Source of the DNA: an uncultured Chloroflexota bacterium
GTDB lineage: Bacteria > Chloroflexota > Anaerolineae > Aggregatilineales > Phototrophicaceae
Assembly (NCBI GenBank): GCA_937870805.1
Contig: CALMZT010001148.1
Coordinates: 1-9,991, forward strand
DNA: 9,991 nt
Direction of reading: 5' to 3'
Shown here piece by piece: positions 1-5,865 of this stretch. The notes below the pieces were generated by a model, which saw only the letters and a list, made by a program, of their open reading frames with translations, ran no database searches and had not been told where the DNA came from. The position numbers and the translations under genes are program-made. The first letter of the stretch is position 1. Each line of letters begins with the position of its first letter.

Positions 1-1
1 C

Positions 2-901
2 GATGAGGATGCTCAATTGGCGCAACTTTTGCATGACACCGACCTGATCCGCATCGGCTTGGCAGGCAACCTGCGTGATTACCAGTTGGTCGATATGAAC
101 GGCGACACCGTAACAGGCGCAGACATCGACTACAACGGTTCGCCCGCAGGCTACACGCTTGACCCACAGGAGAACATCGTTTACATCTCTGCGCATGACA
201 ACCTGACGATTTGGGACAGAATCATGCTTGCCGCGCCTGCTGAAGCGACAATTGATGACCGCGTGCGTATGAACAACGTCGGACACAGCCTCGTCGCGCT
301 CTCGCAGGGCGTACCGTTCTTCCACGCAGGCGATGACCTTCTGCGCTCAAAATCCGGCGATGGCAACAGCTACAACTCCGGCGACTGGTTCAACCGTCTT
401 GACTTCACCTACACGTTCAATAATTGGGCAGTGGGCTTGCCGCCAGATCGCAGCAATTGGGAGCCGCTGCGCGGGCTGCTAGGCAATCCTGACCTCATGG
501 TCGGCAATGACGAGATCATGGACTCGCTGGCGGACTTCGAGGAAATGCTGCAAATCCGCCGCAGTTCATCACTGTTCCGCCTGCAAACGGCTGAGGACGT
601 GATGGCGCGCGTTTCGTTCGTCAACACAGGTCCTGAGCAGATGCCAGGCGTGATCGTCTACGTGCTGTCGGATACGATGGAGGGTGCTGACCTTGACCCG
701 AACTACGAGATGATTGTTGTTGTGTTCAACGCCAGCCCGGACGAAGTGACCGTGAGCGATGAGAGTTTCGCGGGCATGGAGTTTGAGCTGCATCCGGTGT
801 TGCAGAACTCACGCGATGAAGTTGTACAGACGGCGGCATTCGCTGATGGGGCATTCACCGTGCCGGGACGCACGACAGCGGTGTTTGTCGTGAACGAATA
901 G
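2..901 (+). CDS. Pullulanase-type alpha-1,6-glucosidase (GH13), C-terminal part; 5' end off window
   Basis: This is the last 299 codons of a starch- or glycogen-debranching enzyme that hydrolyses alpha-1,6 branch points in pullulan and branched alpha-glucans. The frame is open to the left edge, so the TTG at 17 is not a credible start. Residues 61-72 (YISAHDNLTIWD) match GH13 conserved region IV, with the His-Asp pair at 65-66 that contacts substrate at subsite -1. The segment GVPFFHAGDDLLRSKSGDG (about 103-121), followed by YNSGDWFNRLD and NNWAVGLPP, is typical of pullulanases. From about residue 150 the protein turns into a beta-rich domain like the C-terminal domain of pullulanase-type enzymes. 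The nucleophile and acid/base regions (GH13 II and III) lie off the window, so activity cannot be judged. It ends in TAG and converges on the minus-strand genes. A hairpin terminator follows 8 bp later. Family assignment is firm; cell location is unknown without the N-terminus. Confidence 0.93.
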   Translation, partial: DEDAQLAQLLHDTDLIRIGLAGNLRDYQLVDMNGDTVTGADIDYNGSPAGYTLDPQENIVYISAHDNLTIWDRIMLAAPAEATIDDRVRMNNVGHSLVALSQGVPFFHAGDDLLRSKSGDGNSYNSGDWFNRLDFTYTFNNWAVGLPPDRSNWEPLRGLLGNPDLMVGNDEIMDSLADFEEMLQIRRSSSLFRLQTAEDVMARVSFVNTGPEQMPGVIVYVLSDTMEGADLDPNYEMIVVVFNASPDEVTVSDESFAGMEFELHPVLQNSRDEVVQTAAFADGAFTVPGRTTAVFVVNE

Positions 902-909
902 GTTTGTGT

Positions 910-949
910 AGGGGCGAGTTTGCAAGCGCAGACTTCGCCCCTCATTTTT
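910..949 (+). terminator. Rho-independent terminator of the pullulanase gene
   Basis: An 8-bp GC-rich perfect stem (910-917 with 935-942, AGGGGCGA/TCGCCCCT) sits 8 bp after the stop codon. The stem can be extended inward with mismatches. A five-T run follows at 945-949, giving the + strand polarity expected for the pullulanase transcript. The GGGGCGA stem resembles the hairpin at 4199-4220. Confidence 0.75.
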
Positions 950-965
950 GGTTAGAATCGGTTGG
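950..965 (+). repeat. Direct repeat copy 1, GGTTAGAATCGGTTGG
   Basis: It matches the copy at 1147-1162 in 15 of 16 bases. It contains TAGAAT (953-958), one base from the sigma-70 -10 consensus, but no good -35 was found at the right spacing. It lies directly after the T-run of the hairpin at 910-949 and about 90 bp before the hairpin at 1054-1089. It may be a promoter-like element or a remnant of a small dispersed repeat. Confidence 0.6.
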
Positions 966-1053
966 GAAAGGCAAACATCCTTAAGCTATGTACCCTGTGA
1001 AACCTATTGAGTTCAAACAGTGGGACATAGGGTGGTACATCAAGTGTACTAAG

Positions 1054-1089
1054 AATGCCCATGCGTGCGTTTTAGGCATGAGCATTTTT
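1054..1089 (+). terminator. Terminator-like hairpin in the convergent spacer
   Basis: An 11-bp stem with one mismatch (1054-1064 with 1076-1086) and an 11-base loop is followed by a T-run at 1085-1089. The polarity is +. No annotated gene lies between this hairpin and the pullulanase terminator 100 bp upstream, so it is either a backup terminator or the end of an unannotated short RNA. Confidence 0.5.
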
Positions 1090-1146
1090 CGTAAAACGGC
1101 ACCAAAAAGCATTTGGACGCCAAATCAGGCAAAAATCGCCGCGAGT

Positions 1147-1162
1147 GGTTAGAATAGGTTGG
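1147..1162 (+). repeat. Direct repeat copy 2, GGTTAGAATAGGTTGG
   Basis: This is the second copy of the motif at 950-965, with one base different. It contains TAGAAT at 1150-1155 and stands 24 bp before the hairpin at 1186-1216. Like copy 1, it comes before a hairpin with a T-run in the same orientation. Confidence 0.6.
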
Positions 1163-1185
1163 AAGATTCTAGCCATTCGCATTGT

Positions 1186-1216
1186 AAGGGACGCACACAA
1201 AAGTACGTCCCTTTTT
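1186..1216 (+). terminator. Terminator-like hairpin next to the convergent gene end
   Basis: A perfect 8-bp stem (1186-1193 with 1206-1213, AAGGGACG/CGTCCCTT) is extended by two more pairs past one mismatch and runs into five Ts at 1212-1216. The strong T-run is on the + strand. On the minus strand the stem is followed only by a short, poor T stretch, so it would be a weak terminator for the gene that ends at 1221. Confidence 0.55.
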
Positions 1217-1220
1217 GCTG

Positions 1221-3899
1221 TCAGCGCTCTACCTGTGCGCCCGTTGTGATGTCCCAATAAGAGATTTCGCCGTTGGATGTCGTGACTTCAATGGTCGTGT
1301 TATCGACAAATTGAAAGGTGCGGATACGAGCATCGGGTCCCTGAAATGCAACAACAGGATCACGTTCTTCAAAGTCTTCAGGCAATGCGGTTAAATCCCA
1401 CACGCGAATGTTGTTGCGCGCGATGACGAGGTATCGTCCATCAGGGCTGATTTGTGTTCTAGCGGCGTAGGCTGTGCCGCTGCGCACATCGACGTGCTGA
1501 TGTTCGAGCGTGTCCAAGTTCCAAATCCCCATCGCGCCAAAGCCGCTAACAAACAAGGTGGTATTGTCAGGCGATAGAGAGAAATAACATCCACCAAAAT
1601 CACAGCCGCCGTAATAGTAACTTCTGTCTTCTGGATAGGCGGAAAAGCGATAGCGCTCAATCCCTGTTTGCATATCAAAAGCAAACACGCCACTCCAGCC
1701 AGAGATCAGCACCTGTCCACGCTGATAATCCCAATAGACCTGAGGATAAGAATTGATCCCTGCACGATAGGTGTTTGCCCCCGGTTCGTTGAAAAGCAGC
1801 AGCGCAGCCTGGCTCGCCGCAGCGTCAAGAATGAAATATCCTTCAGTCGTGCGAACGACGGCGCGTTCACTGCTAGGACTCCACCAAACGCCAGAGTAGG
1901 TATCCCAACGATAAGGATGCTGAAACTCGTAGATACGTTCCCCTGTTTCGACATTCCAAAACACGTAGTCCTCACTGCGGCGATCACGGTCAATATCATC
2001 TAACGGCGCAGCATCATAAGGCGTATCACCACTGCCGATGATTGCGACTTCTCCCCCTACGTAGCGACAATCGGGTGACATTTGAAGGTAGTTCGTCTGG
2101 TTCAAGTTGGATTCGATCACGCGCAGTAAGGCATCGGTTTGAAGATCACGCACTTCAAGCTGACGCAATTCAGTGTTATAGCTTGTGGTCATGCTGCTGC
2201 AAGTATCACCACGCCAGATGCTTGAGCCTGTTGTGCCTGCAAGCGAGGCAGCAGGCTGAACAACGTTGACTGAGGAGCGCGTGATTTCGCCCGTAGCTAC
2301 GTTCAAGGCTTCACCATAGGCATTGGTGAGGGTTGCATTGTCCATAAATGCGATGTTATAGGATCTAAAACCGCTGTAAACATAGTTCGGGGTCGTGTCG
2401 CCGTTGGGATTTTGTAAATCCCAGATCACGAGTTCGCTGAAACGGAAAGATGCCAAATAGCGATTGTCGGGGCTGAAAAGCGTGTAGTAGGGGTTAAAGG
2501 CGAAATCACTGAATAGGATACTTGCGCTGCTTTCACGATTCCAGAGCGCTGCGTTGTTTGTGCCATAGACAAGGATGTGGCTGCCATCCGACGATAAAAG
2601 GATGCTGACTGGAGAATCATCGACTCCTAAACTGTAAACGGCGACCTGTGTGCCGCTGTAAATGTCGTAGACGGTCACAGCATTGCCTGAACCGACCTGT
2701 ACCGCTAACAGTTGTCCACGCCGATTATCCCAATAGACACGATAAAAACTCGTGATACCGGAACGATCAGCCAGCGCGGTTTCCACGTTGGTGTTAATGA
2801 GCGTGCGTGTATCGGTGGGCAGATACCACAAATAACCGCCGTCGCGGGTCGTAATCACCAGCGCATCACCTGTCGTACTCCAGGAAAGCGGGTGAAGAAT
2901 AGCGCGCGCGCCGACAAAAGTTCCGACACGGCGATTTTCGACAATATCAAATACAGCGGTATCGCTTGTGCCATCAGCGTTGCCTAAAGATGCGGCAAAA
3001 TAACGACAATTTGCAGACCAGCCGCGAAACTCAAACCATATAATATCGAGACCGCCTTCGATGACCTGAAGGGTTTCGTCGGGACGATCAACGTCGTCTA
3101 ACGCCAGATAAATGAGGTGGTCGGTAAAGCTGTAGCGCGCATACACACCTGGCACCTGATAACCACTGTCATAAAACCAGTTGCGATAACCATAGCTATA
3201 GCCAATCTGGCACGGATAGGCATTGCCACCAATAACCACTGTGCCTAATGCGTTGGGATCGGTGGGAATCGAGTGGGTTGTATTTGCCGCCATTGGCACT
3301 TCCTGTCCCGTCGTCAGGTCATATGCCACGCGCCCGCCTACTGCCAAGTTTACAATCAATTGATTGTTCTCAGCATCCCAACGCAAACGGCTGAAATTGC
3401 GCACGGTGTAGGCATCCCAGGAAGTCGTCAGGATAAGCTGCGAATTGGCGGGCACATTCCAGAGTATTGCGCCGTTGCGTGTTTCGACGACGAGATAGTT
3501 GCTGGGTCCCCATGTGACAAAATGTGGCTGCCCAACGGCGTCAGAAATTGTCCCCACGCGCCCGCCGTTCACCGCGTCCCACACGACTGTATCGTAATTT
3601 CCCGCTGCGTTGATAATCGCGCCCGCCAGATAACGACAATCCACCGACCAACCGAGCGCATAAAAACCGCCCGTCACCAAGCCTGTTTCGAGTTCGCGCA
3701 CGTCTGCGGTTGTTGACCAATCGACGAGGACGAGGCGGCTGGCTGGCGGCTCGTAGCGCGGGAACACATTTGCCTGATAATACGCTGCGCCTGTGTATTC
3801 ACAGTTGTCGGGAATACCGTCACCCGTTTGCTGTGCGTGTGCTAAGCCTACAAAAATAATCAAAAGTAATGCCCATAAAAGCAACCATTTGTATTTCAT
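1221..3899 (-). CDS. Secreted beta-propeller (WD40-like) protein with three Cys-paired modules
   Basis: The 892-residue product is probably an exported binding or scaffold protein; its ligand is unknown. The ATG at 3899 is chosen because it has GGGAG eight bases upstream and begins a classic signal peptide: MKYKW, a hydrophobic core, then AHA before Gln23 as a likely signal peptidase I site. A longer in-frame start, TTG at 3959, would bury this signal. The mature protein has at least sixteen blade-ending segments of WD40 type (VVWDAVNGG, ILWNV, VIWDL, VFWNVETGE, IRVWDL and others) but few canonical GH dipeptides, so the propellers are divergent. Three related modules begin near residues 30, 227 and 564. 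Each has one Cys near its start and a second in a CRY motif: Cys33/88, 230/298 and 567/611. A last pair is Cys766/771 (CDFGGC). Eight mature cysteines suggest disulfides outside the cytoplasm. No enzyme motif was seen. It lies downstream of the kinase/SH3b operon on the same strand but beyond a strong terminator, so it is probably transcribed separately. Confidence 0.85.
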   Translation of the reverse strand: MKYKWLLLWALLLIIFVGLAHAQQTGDGIPDNCEYTGAAYYQANVFPRYEPPASRLVLVDWSTTADVRELETGLVTGGFYALGWSVDCRYLAGAIINAAGNYDTVVWDAVNGGRVGTISDAVGQPHFVTWGPSNYLVVETRNGAILWNVPANSQLILTTSWDAYTVRNFSRLRWDAENNQLIVNLAVGGRVAYDLTTGQEVPMAANTTHSIPTDPNALGTVVIGGNAYPCQIGYSYGYRNWFYDSGYQVPGVYARYSFTDHLIYLALDDVDRPDETLQVIEGGLDIIWFEFRGWSANCRYFAASLGNADGTSDTAVFDIVENRRVGTFVGARAILHPLSWSTTGDALVITTRDGGYLWYLPTDTRTLINTNVETALADRSGITSFYRVYWDNRRGQLLAVQVGSGNAVTVYDIYSGTQVAVYSLGVDDSPVSILLSSDGSHILVYGTNNAALWNRESSASILFSDFAFNPYYTLFSPDNRYLASFRFSELVIWDLQNPNGDTTPNYVYSGFRSYNIAFMDNATLTNAYGEALNVATGEITRSSVNVVQPAASLAGTTGSSIWRGDTCSSMTTSYNTELRQLEVRDLQTDALLRVIESNLNQTNYLQMSPDCRYVGGEVAIIGSGDTPYDAAPLDDIDRDRRSEDYVFWNVETGERIYEFQHPYRWDTYSGVWWSPSSERAVVRTTEGYFILDAAASQAALLLFNEPGANTYRAGINSYPQVYWDYQRGQVLISGWSGVFAFDMQTGIERYRFSAYPEDRSYYYGGCDFGGCYFSLSPDNTTLFVSGFGAMGIWNLDTLEHQHVDVRSGTAYAARTQISPDGRYLVIARNNIRVWDLTALPEDFEERDPVVAFQGPDARIRTFQFVDNTTIEVTTSNGEISYWDITTGAQVER

Positions 3900-3907
3900 A
3901 CCCCGCA

Positions 3908-3912
3908 CTCCC
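3908..3912 (-). promoter_or_regulatory. Shine-Dalgarno of the secreted propeller gene, inside a palindrome arm
   Basis: The minus strand reads TTGGGAGTG, with GGGAG ending eight bases before the ATG at 3899. This decides the start. The same bases are part of the arm 3906-3916, which can pair with 4026-4036 in a minus-strand transcript (11 consecutive pairs, counting one G-U), so the site could be occluded. Confidence 0.6.
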
Positions 3913-3953
3913 AAAGCGTTTGTTTGGTATAGGACTTTCGCTCGTGATCTATC

Positions 3954-3979
3954 GAACAAGGGGTTTAAACCCCTTGTTC
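3954..3979. repeat. Perfect 26-bp palindrome
   Basis: Each 13-base half is the exact reverse complement of the other, with no loop, so the DNA could form a cruciform and the RNA a hairpin with a tight turn. It is the centre of the larger nested structure. It has no T-run on either side, so it is not an ordinary intrinsic terminator. Confidence 0.85.
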
Positions 3980-4096
3980 AGGTACAGATGGCTGTTGAAA
4001 GTCCTGTGGTATCTACCATCGTAGTCTTTGGGAATGAAAAGCTGAACAACGCCCACGCTACGGGGTTTCGGCGCTTACCCTACGGCTTCTCCACGC

Positions 4097-4129
4097 AAAA
4101 AAAGGACGACCTATTTAGATCGTCCTTTT
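4097..4129 (-). terminator. Strong Rho-independent terminator of the kinase-SH3b operon
   Basis: A perfect 10-bp stem (4100-4109 with 4120-4129, AAAAGGACGA/TCGTCCTTTT) has a 10-base loop. On the minus strand it is followed by an uninterrupted run of seven Ts (plus-strand As at 4097-4103, partly in the stem). It stands about 165 bp after the stop codon at 4295, beyond the second palindrome. The As and Ts on both sides of the stem would also allow some termination on the + strand. Confidence 0.8.
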
Positions 4130-4140
4130 CTCAAACGAGT

Positions 4141-4281
4141 AGTCGATAGTCTATAGCTTTTAGTCTTTAGAATTCATTTCAAAATTGATCTTTTAGACGG
4201 GGCGACACATTGGTCGCCCCCTACGAGTCTGAAATTTGAAATAAGTTCCAGTCATTCGGTTAAGACTAGAGACTAACGACT
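4141..4281. repeat. Second nested imperfect palindrome (MITE-like)
   Basis: Outer arms 4141-4156 and 4266-4281 match in 14 of 16 bases (AGTCGATAGTCTATAG against AGTCGTTAGTCTCTAG as reverse complement). Middle arms around 4174-4183 and 4232-4245 share ATTTCAAA. The centre is a perfect 8-bp hairpin, GGGGCGAC at 4199-4206 with GTCGCCCC at 4213-4220, around a six-base loop; AGAC at 4195-4198 and AGTCT at 4226-4230 can add pairs with a bulge. The whole 141-bp unit can fold on itself. No protein is encoded. It sits in the 3' untranslated part of the kinase-SH3b transcript, before its terminator. Confidence 0.65.
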
Positions 4282-4294
4282 TCGAGCTAGTGCC

Positions 4295-5851
4295 TTAGTT
4301 GCCCGCAGCGTTCACCAGCGTCAGCGTAAACGGCACCGTTAGAGTACAGGTAATCGCCGCGAAGTCGATGATGGCTTGTCCGGTCATGCGATCAGGGGCT
4401 TCGACAGTCAGCGCTACCTGGAACAGGTTGCCCTGTGGGTCGTTGTACGAACCGACAAAGTTGCTGCCATCAAAGGTATAAGGCACACCGCCGCGTATCA
4501 GTGTGTTGCCTTCCATACGAATGGGGTTGTTCACGCCCAGCGTATCAAAGGGGATGATCTGCCCATTGGGACAAGTCTGCTCCTCCACGCTCCACGTAAA
4601 CTGCCAGTTGCCAGAGATCGGCTGTCCTTCAATGATTTCCAGCGGCGGGGCTACCTCCACCTGTTCGGGCAGAACTTCGGTAGGCAGAGCTTGAGTTACG
4701 GATTCGTCGGTTGTGGTCGGTTCACTCGGCGGAGAGACAGGCACAAGATCATCGTCTAGTTCCACGCTTACTGTCGTGCCCGCAACCGCGACGCTGCTCT
4801 CACCGTTCGCTGTCACCGTGGATGCGCCGTCAAGCTGGTTGACCCCCAGTTCGCCGCCCGCTTCTGCCTGAATAAACGCCGTTCCATCAACGGTGATGTC
4901 TACACCGTCGATAGTGAAGTTAATCGCTGCCTGACCTTCGGGTGTCTGGATGAGGATACCGCTGTTGGGCGCTTCGGCGCAGGGCGCATCGCCTACGCCC
5001 GTCGTCAGCGAGTATGCCTGTAACGGACCAAAATTTAGCGCAGAGGTATCAACGGGGTCATCTGGCGAGACGACAGGCAGCACGCTTAAATCACCGTCGG
5101 GCGTGACAAGCTCAGTAGAAATCCAGCCGAATGTAGGCTGTCCCTGAGCATCTGCCACGCGCACGCGCAGCCAGCTATCATCTTCCAAACGCCCGCTGGC
5201 GATGATCGAATCGCCTTCTTCCAGAACGTCGAATATGGCAGTCCCTTGTTCAGGCAGCTGGCGAATGTTGACATTGACGTTGGCAGTGATCGCTACATAC
5301 TGGAAATCAGTCACCAAATCGACATCACCGAACAGGAGTATCGTTGTTGGTTCAGCCTGTGGGTCGCTAAGATCAGCCACCTTAATTAAGACGACCCCCC
5401 ACACATCACGGGCGGGGTCCAGCGCATTGAGGTTCAGGCTCTCAATGTCAATCACATCGACAATATCGCCAATATTGAAAAAGCGGAAATCCTGCACACC
5501 AGCGCGCGGCGACGCCTCTGTTACGAGGTAGCCATAGCAGATTTCATCTTCACCGAGCGCTTCGCAGGACTCACGCACCACGCGGAGCGCCGTCTGGACG
5601 ATTGCCGGACAATCCAAGTCCTCAGTTGCTTCGGCGGTAGCCTCAGCCGGGCTTTCGGGTGTCGGGGTTGCTTCGGCAGTGGACTCAGCGGTAGCCTCGG
5701 CAGTGCCGCGTGGTGTGCCTGTCATCGTCGCGCGTACTATACCTGTTGGACGAGGCGTGGGCGTAGTAGTTTGCGCGCTGATCGCCGCTGGAATCAGCAG
5801 CACCAGCAAACATGACAACACCAACGGTAAAATCCATTTTTTAGTGAGCAT
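4295..5851 (-). CDS. Secreted SH3b/FecR-like domain protein with low-complexity linker
   Basis: The 518-residue product is predicted to be exported; its partner is unknown. The ATG at 5851 is preferred over the TTG at 5854 because AAGGAG lies eight bases upstream of it. Residues 1-26 form a signal peptide (lysines, hydrophobic core, AISA before Gln27). Residues 28-79 are a Thr/Pro-rich then Ala/Thr/Glu-rich linker. Residues 80-180 hold a Cys-bearing domain (Cys81, 96 and 105, with ICYGYLV and ILLFGDVDL) like one I recall beside SH3 domains in Chloroflexota proteins. Residues 185-252 look like a bacterial SH3b domain (VNVNIRQLP, LEEGDSIIASG, SWLRVRV, GWISTELV), a fold that often binds wall peptides. 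Residues 299-366 resemble a FecR-type beta domain. A Pro/Thr/Glu-rich spacer follows, then a beta-rich C-terminal domain with Cys427 and 502. Six mature cysteines fit an extracytoplasmic protein. It is the second gene of an operon with the kinase, 12 bp downstream of it. Confidence 0.85.
   Translation of the reverse strand: MLTKKWILPLVLSCLLVLLIPAAISAQTTTPTPRPTGIVRATMTGTPRGTAEATAESTAEATPTPESPAEATAEATEDLDCPAIVQTALRVVRESCEALGEDEICYGYLVTEASPRAGVQDFRFFNIGDIVDVIDIESLNLNALDPARDVWGVVLIKVADLSDPQAEPTTILLFGDVDLVTDFQYVAITANVNVNIRQLPEQGTAIFDVLEEGDSIIASGRLEDDSWLRVRVADAQGQPTFGWISTELVTPDGDLSVLPVVSPDDPVDTSALNFGPLQAYSLTTGVGDAPCAEAPNSGILIQTPEGQAAINFTIDGVDITVDGTAFIQAEAGGELGVNQLDGASTVTANGESSVAVAGTTVSVELDDDLVPVSPPSEPTTTDESVTQALPTEVLPEQVEVAPPLEIIEGQPISGNWQFTWSVEEQTCPNGQIIPFDTLGVNNPIRMEGNTLIRGGVPYTFDGSNFVGSYNDPQGNLFQVALTVEAPDRMTGQAIIDFAAITCTLTVPFTLTLVNAAGN
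5618..5706 (-). repeat. Short in-gene repeats encoding the Ala/Thr/Glu linker
   Basis: The stretch encodes residues 49-78 of the SH3b protein, built from variants of TAEA and TPESPAEAT. On the + strand GCGGTAGCCTC occurs twice (around 5635 and 5688) among related GCTTCGGC units. It is a flexible, probably surface-exposed spacer between the signal peptide and the folded domains, and a place where slippage could change linker length. Confidence 0.6.
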
Positions 5852-5859
5852 CAATCCTG

Positions 5860-5865
5860 CTCCTT
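5860..5865 (-). promoter_or_regulatory. Shine-Dalgarno AAGGAG overlapping the kinase stop codon
   Basis: On the minus strand the kinase TAA (5866-5864) supplies the first two bases of AAGGAG, and the next ATG begins eight bases further on. Ribosomes ending the kinase therefore finish on the initiation site of the SH3b gene. This suggests translational coupling and fixes the SH3b start at 5851. Confidence 0.8.

Larger units (their letters stand above)
902..1220. other. Gene-free convergent spacer (319 bp) with stacked hairpins
   Basis: No convincing gene lies here; open frames in it are short and overlap the hairpins. It holds the pullulanase terminator (910-949), a 16-bp motif at 950-965 repeated at 1147-1162, a loose 7-bp inverted repeat (988-994 with 1034-1040), and two further hairpins followed by T-runs on the + strand (1054-1089 and 1186-1216). 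Because the flanking genes converge, no promoter for either is expected. The + polarity of all three T-runs leaves open one or two short + strand transcripts. It also means the minus-strand gene ending at 1221 has no obvious terminator of its own here. Confidence 0.7.
3906..4036. repeat. Nested imperfect palindrome (MITE-like or leader structure)
   Basis: Three pairs of arms share nearly one centre. A perfect 26-bp palindrome lies at 3954-3979 (core GGGGTTTAAACCCC). AGGACTTTC at 3931-3939 pairs with GAAAGTCCT at 3997-4005. CACTCCCAAAG at 3906-3916 pairs with CTTTGGGAATG at 4026-4036 (10 of 11, 11 of 11 with a G-U pair in RNA). Between the last two sets, TGGTA at 3925-3929 can pair with TACCA at 4014-4018. 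The 131-bp unit encodes no protein and abuts the start of the propeller gene. It may be a dispersed non-autonomous element, a cis-regulatory leader, or both. Confidence 0.75.
3900..4294. other. Gene-free spacer (395 bp) packed with palindromes
   Basis: This spacer separates two minus-strand genes and is largely taken up by secondary structure. From left to right it holds a nested imperfect palindrome (3906-4036), a stretch at 4037-4096 with two CTACGG copies but no clear function, a minus-strand terminator (4097-4129), and a second nested palindrome (4141-4281). It should also carry the promoter of the gene at 1221-3899, but no convincing -35/-10 pair was recognised; TATACC on the minus strand near 3925-3930 is only a weak candidate. 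No believable protein is encoded. Confidence 0.75.

Noticed and set aside
3900..3959. 20-residue N-terminal extension of the propeller protein from a TTG at 3959
   Set aside because: It would start inside the perfect palindrome and place 20 polar residues before a complete signal peptide, and the ATG at 3899 has its own GGGAG at good spacing.
3793..4149. 118-residue + strand open frame across the spacer and the end of the propeller gene
   Set aside because: It runs antisense through the signal-peptide coding part of the propeller gene and then through palindromic DNA. It has no good ribosome binding site and no recognisable domain. Its similar-looking occurrences elsewhere, if any, would reflect the repeat, not a protein.
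4336..4347. Cys14 of the SH3b/FecR-like protein as a lipoprotein lipobox (VLSC)
   Set aside because: Position -2 is Leu, the Cys is in the middle of the hydrophobic core and is followed by LLVLL. AISA before Gln27 is a better ordinary cleavage site. (The Cys codon itself lies near 5812 on the minus strand.)
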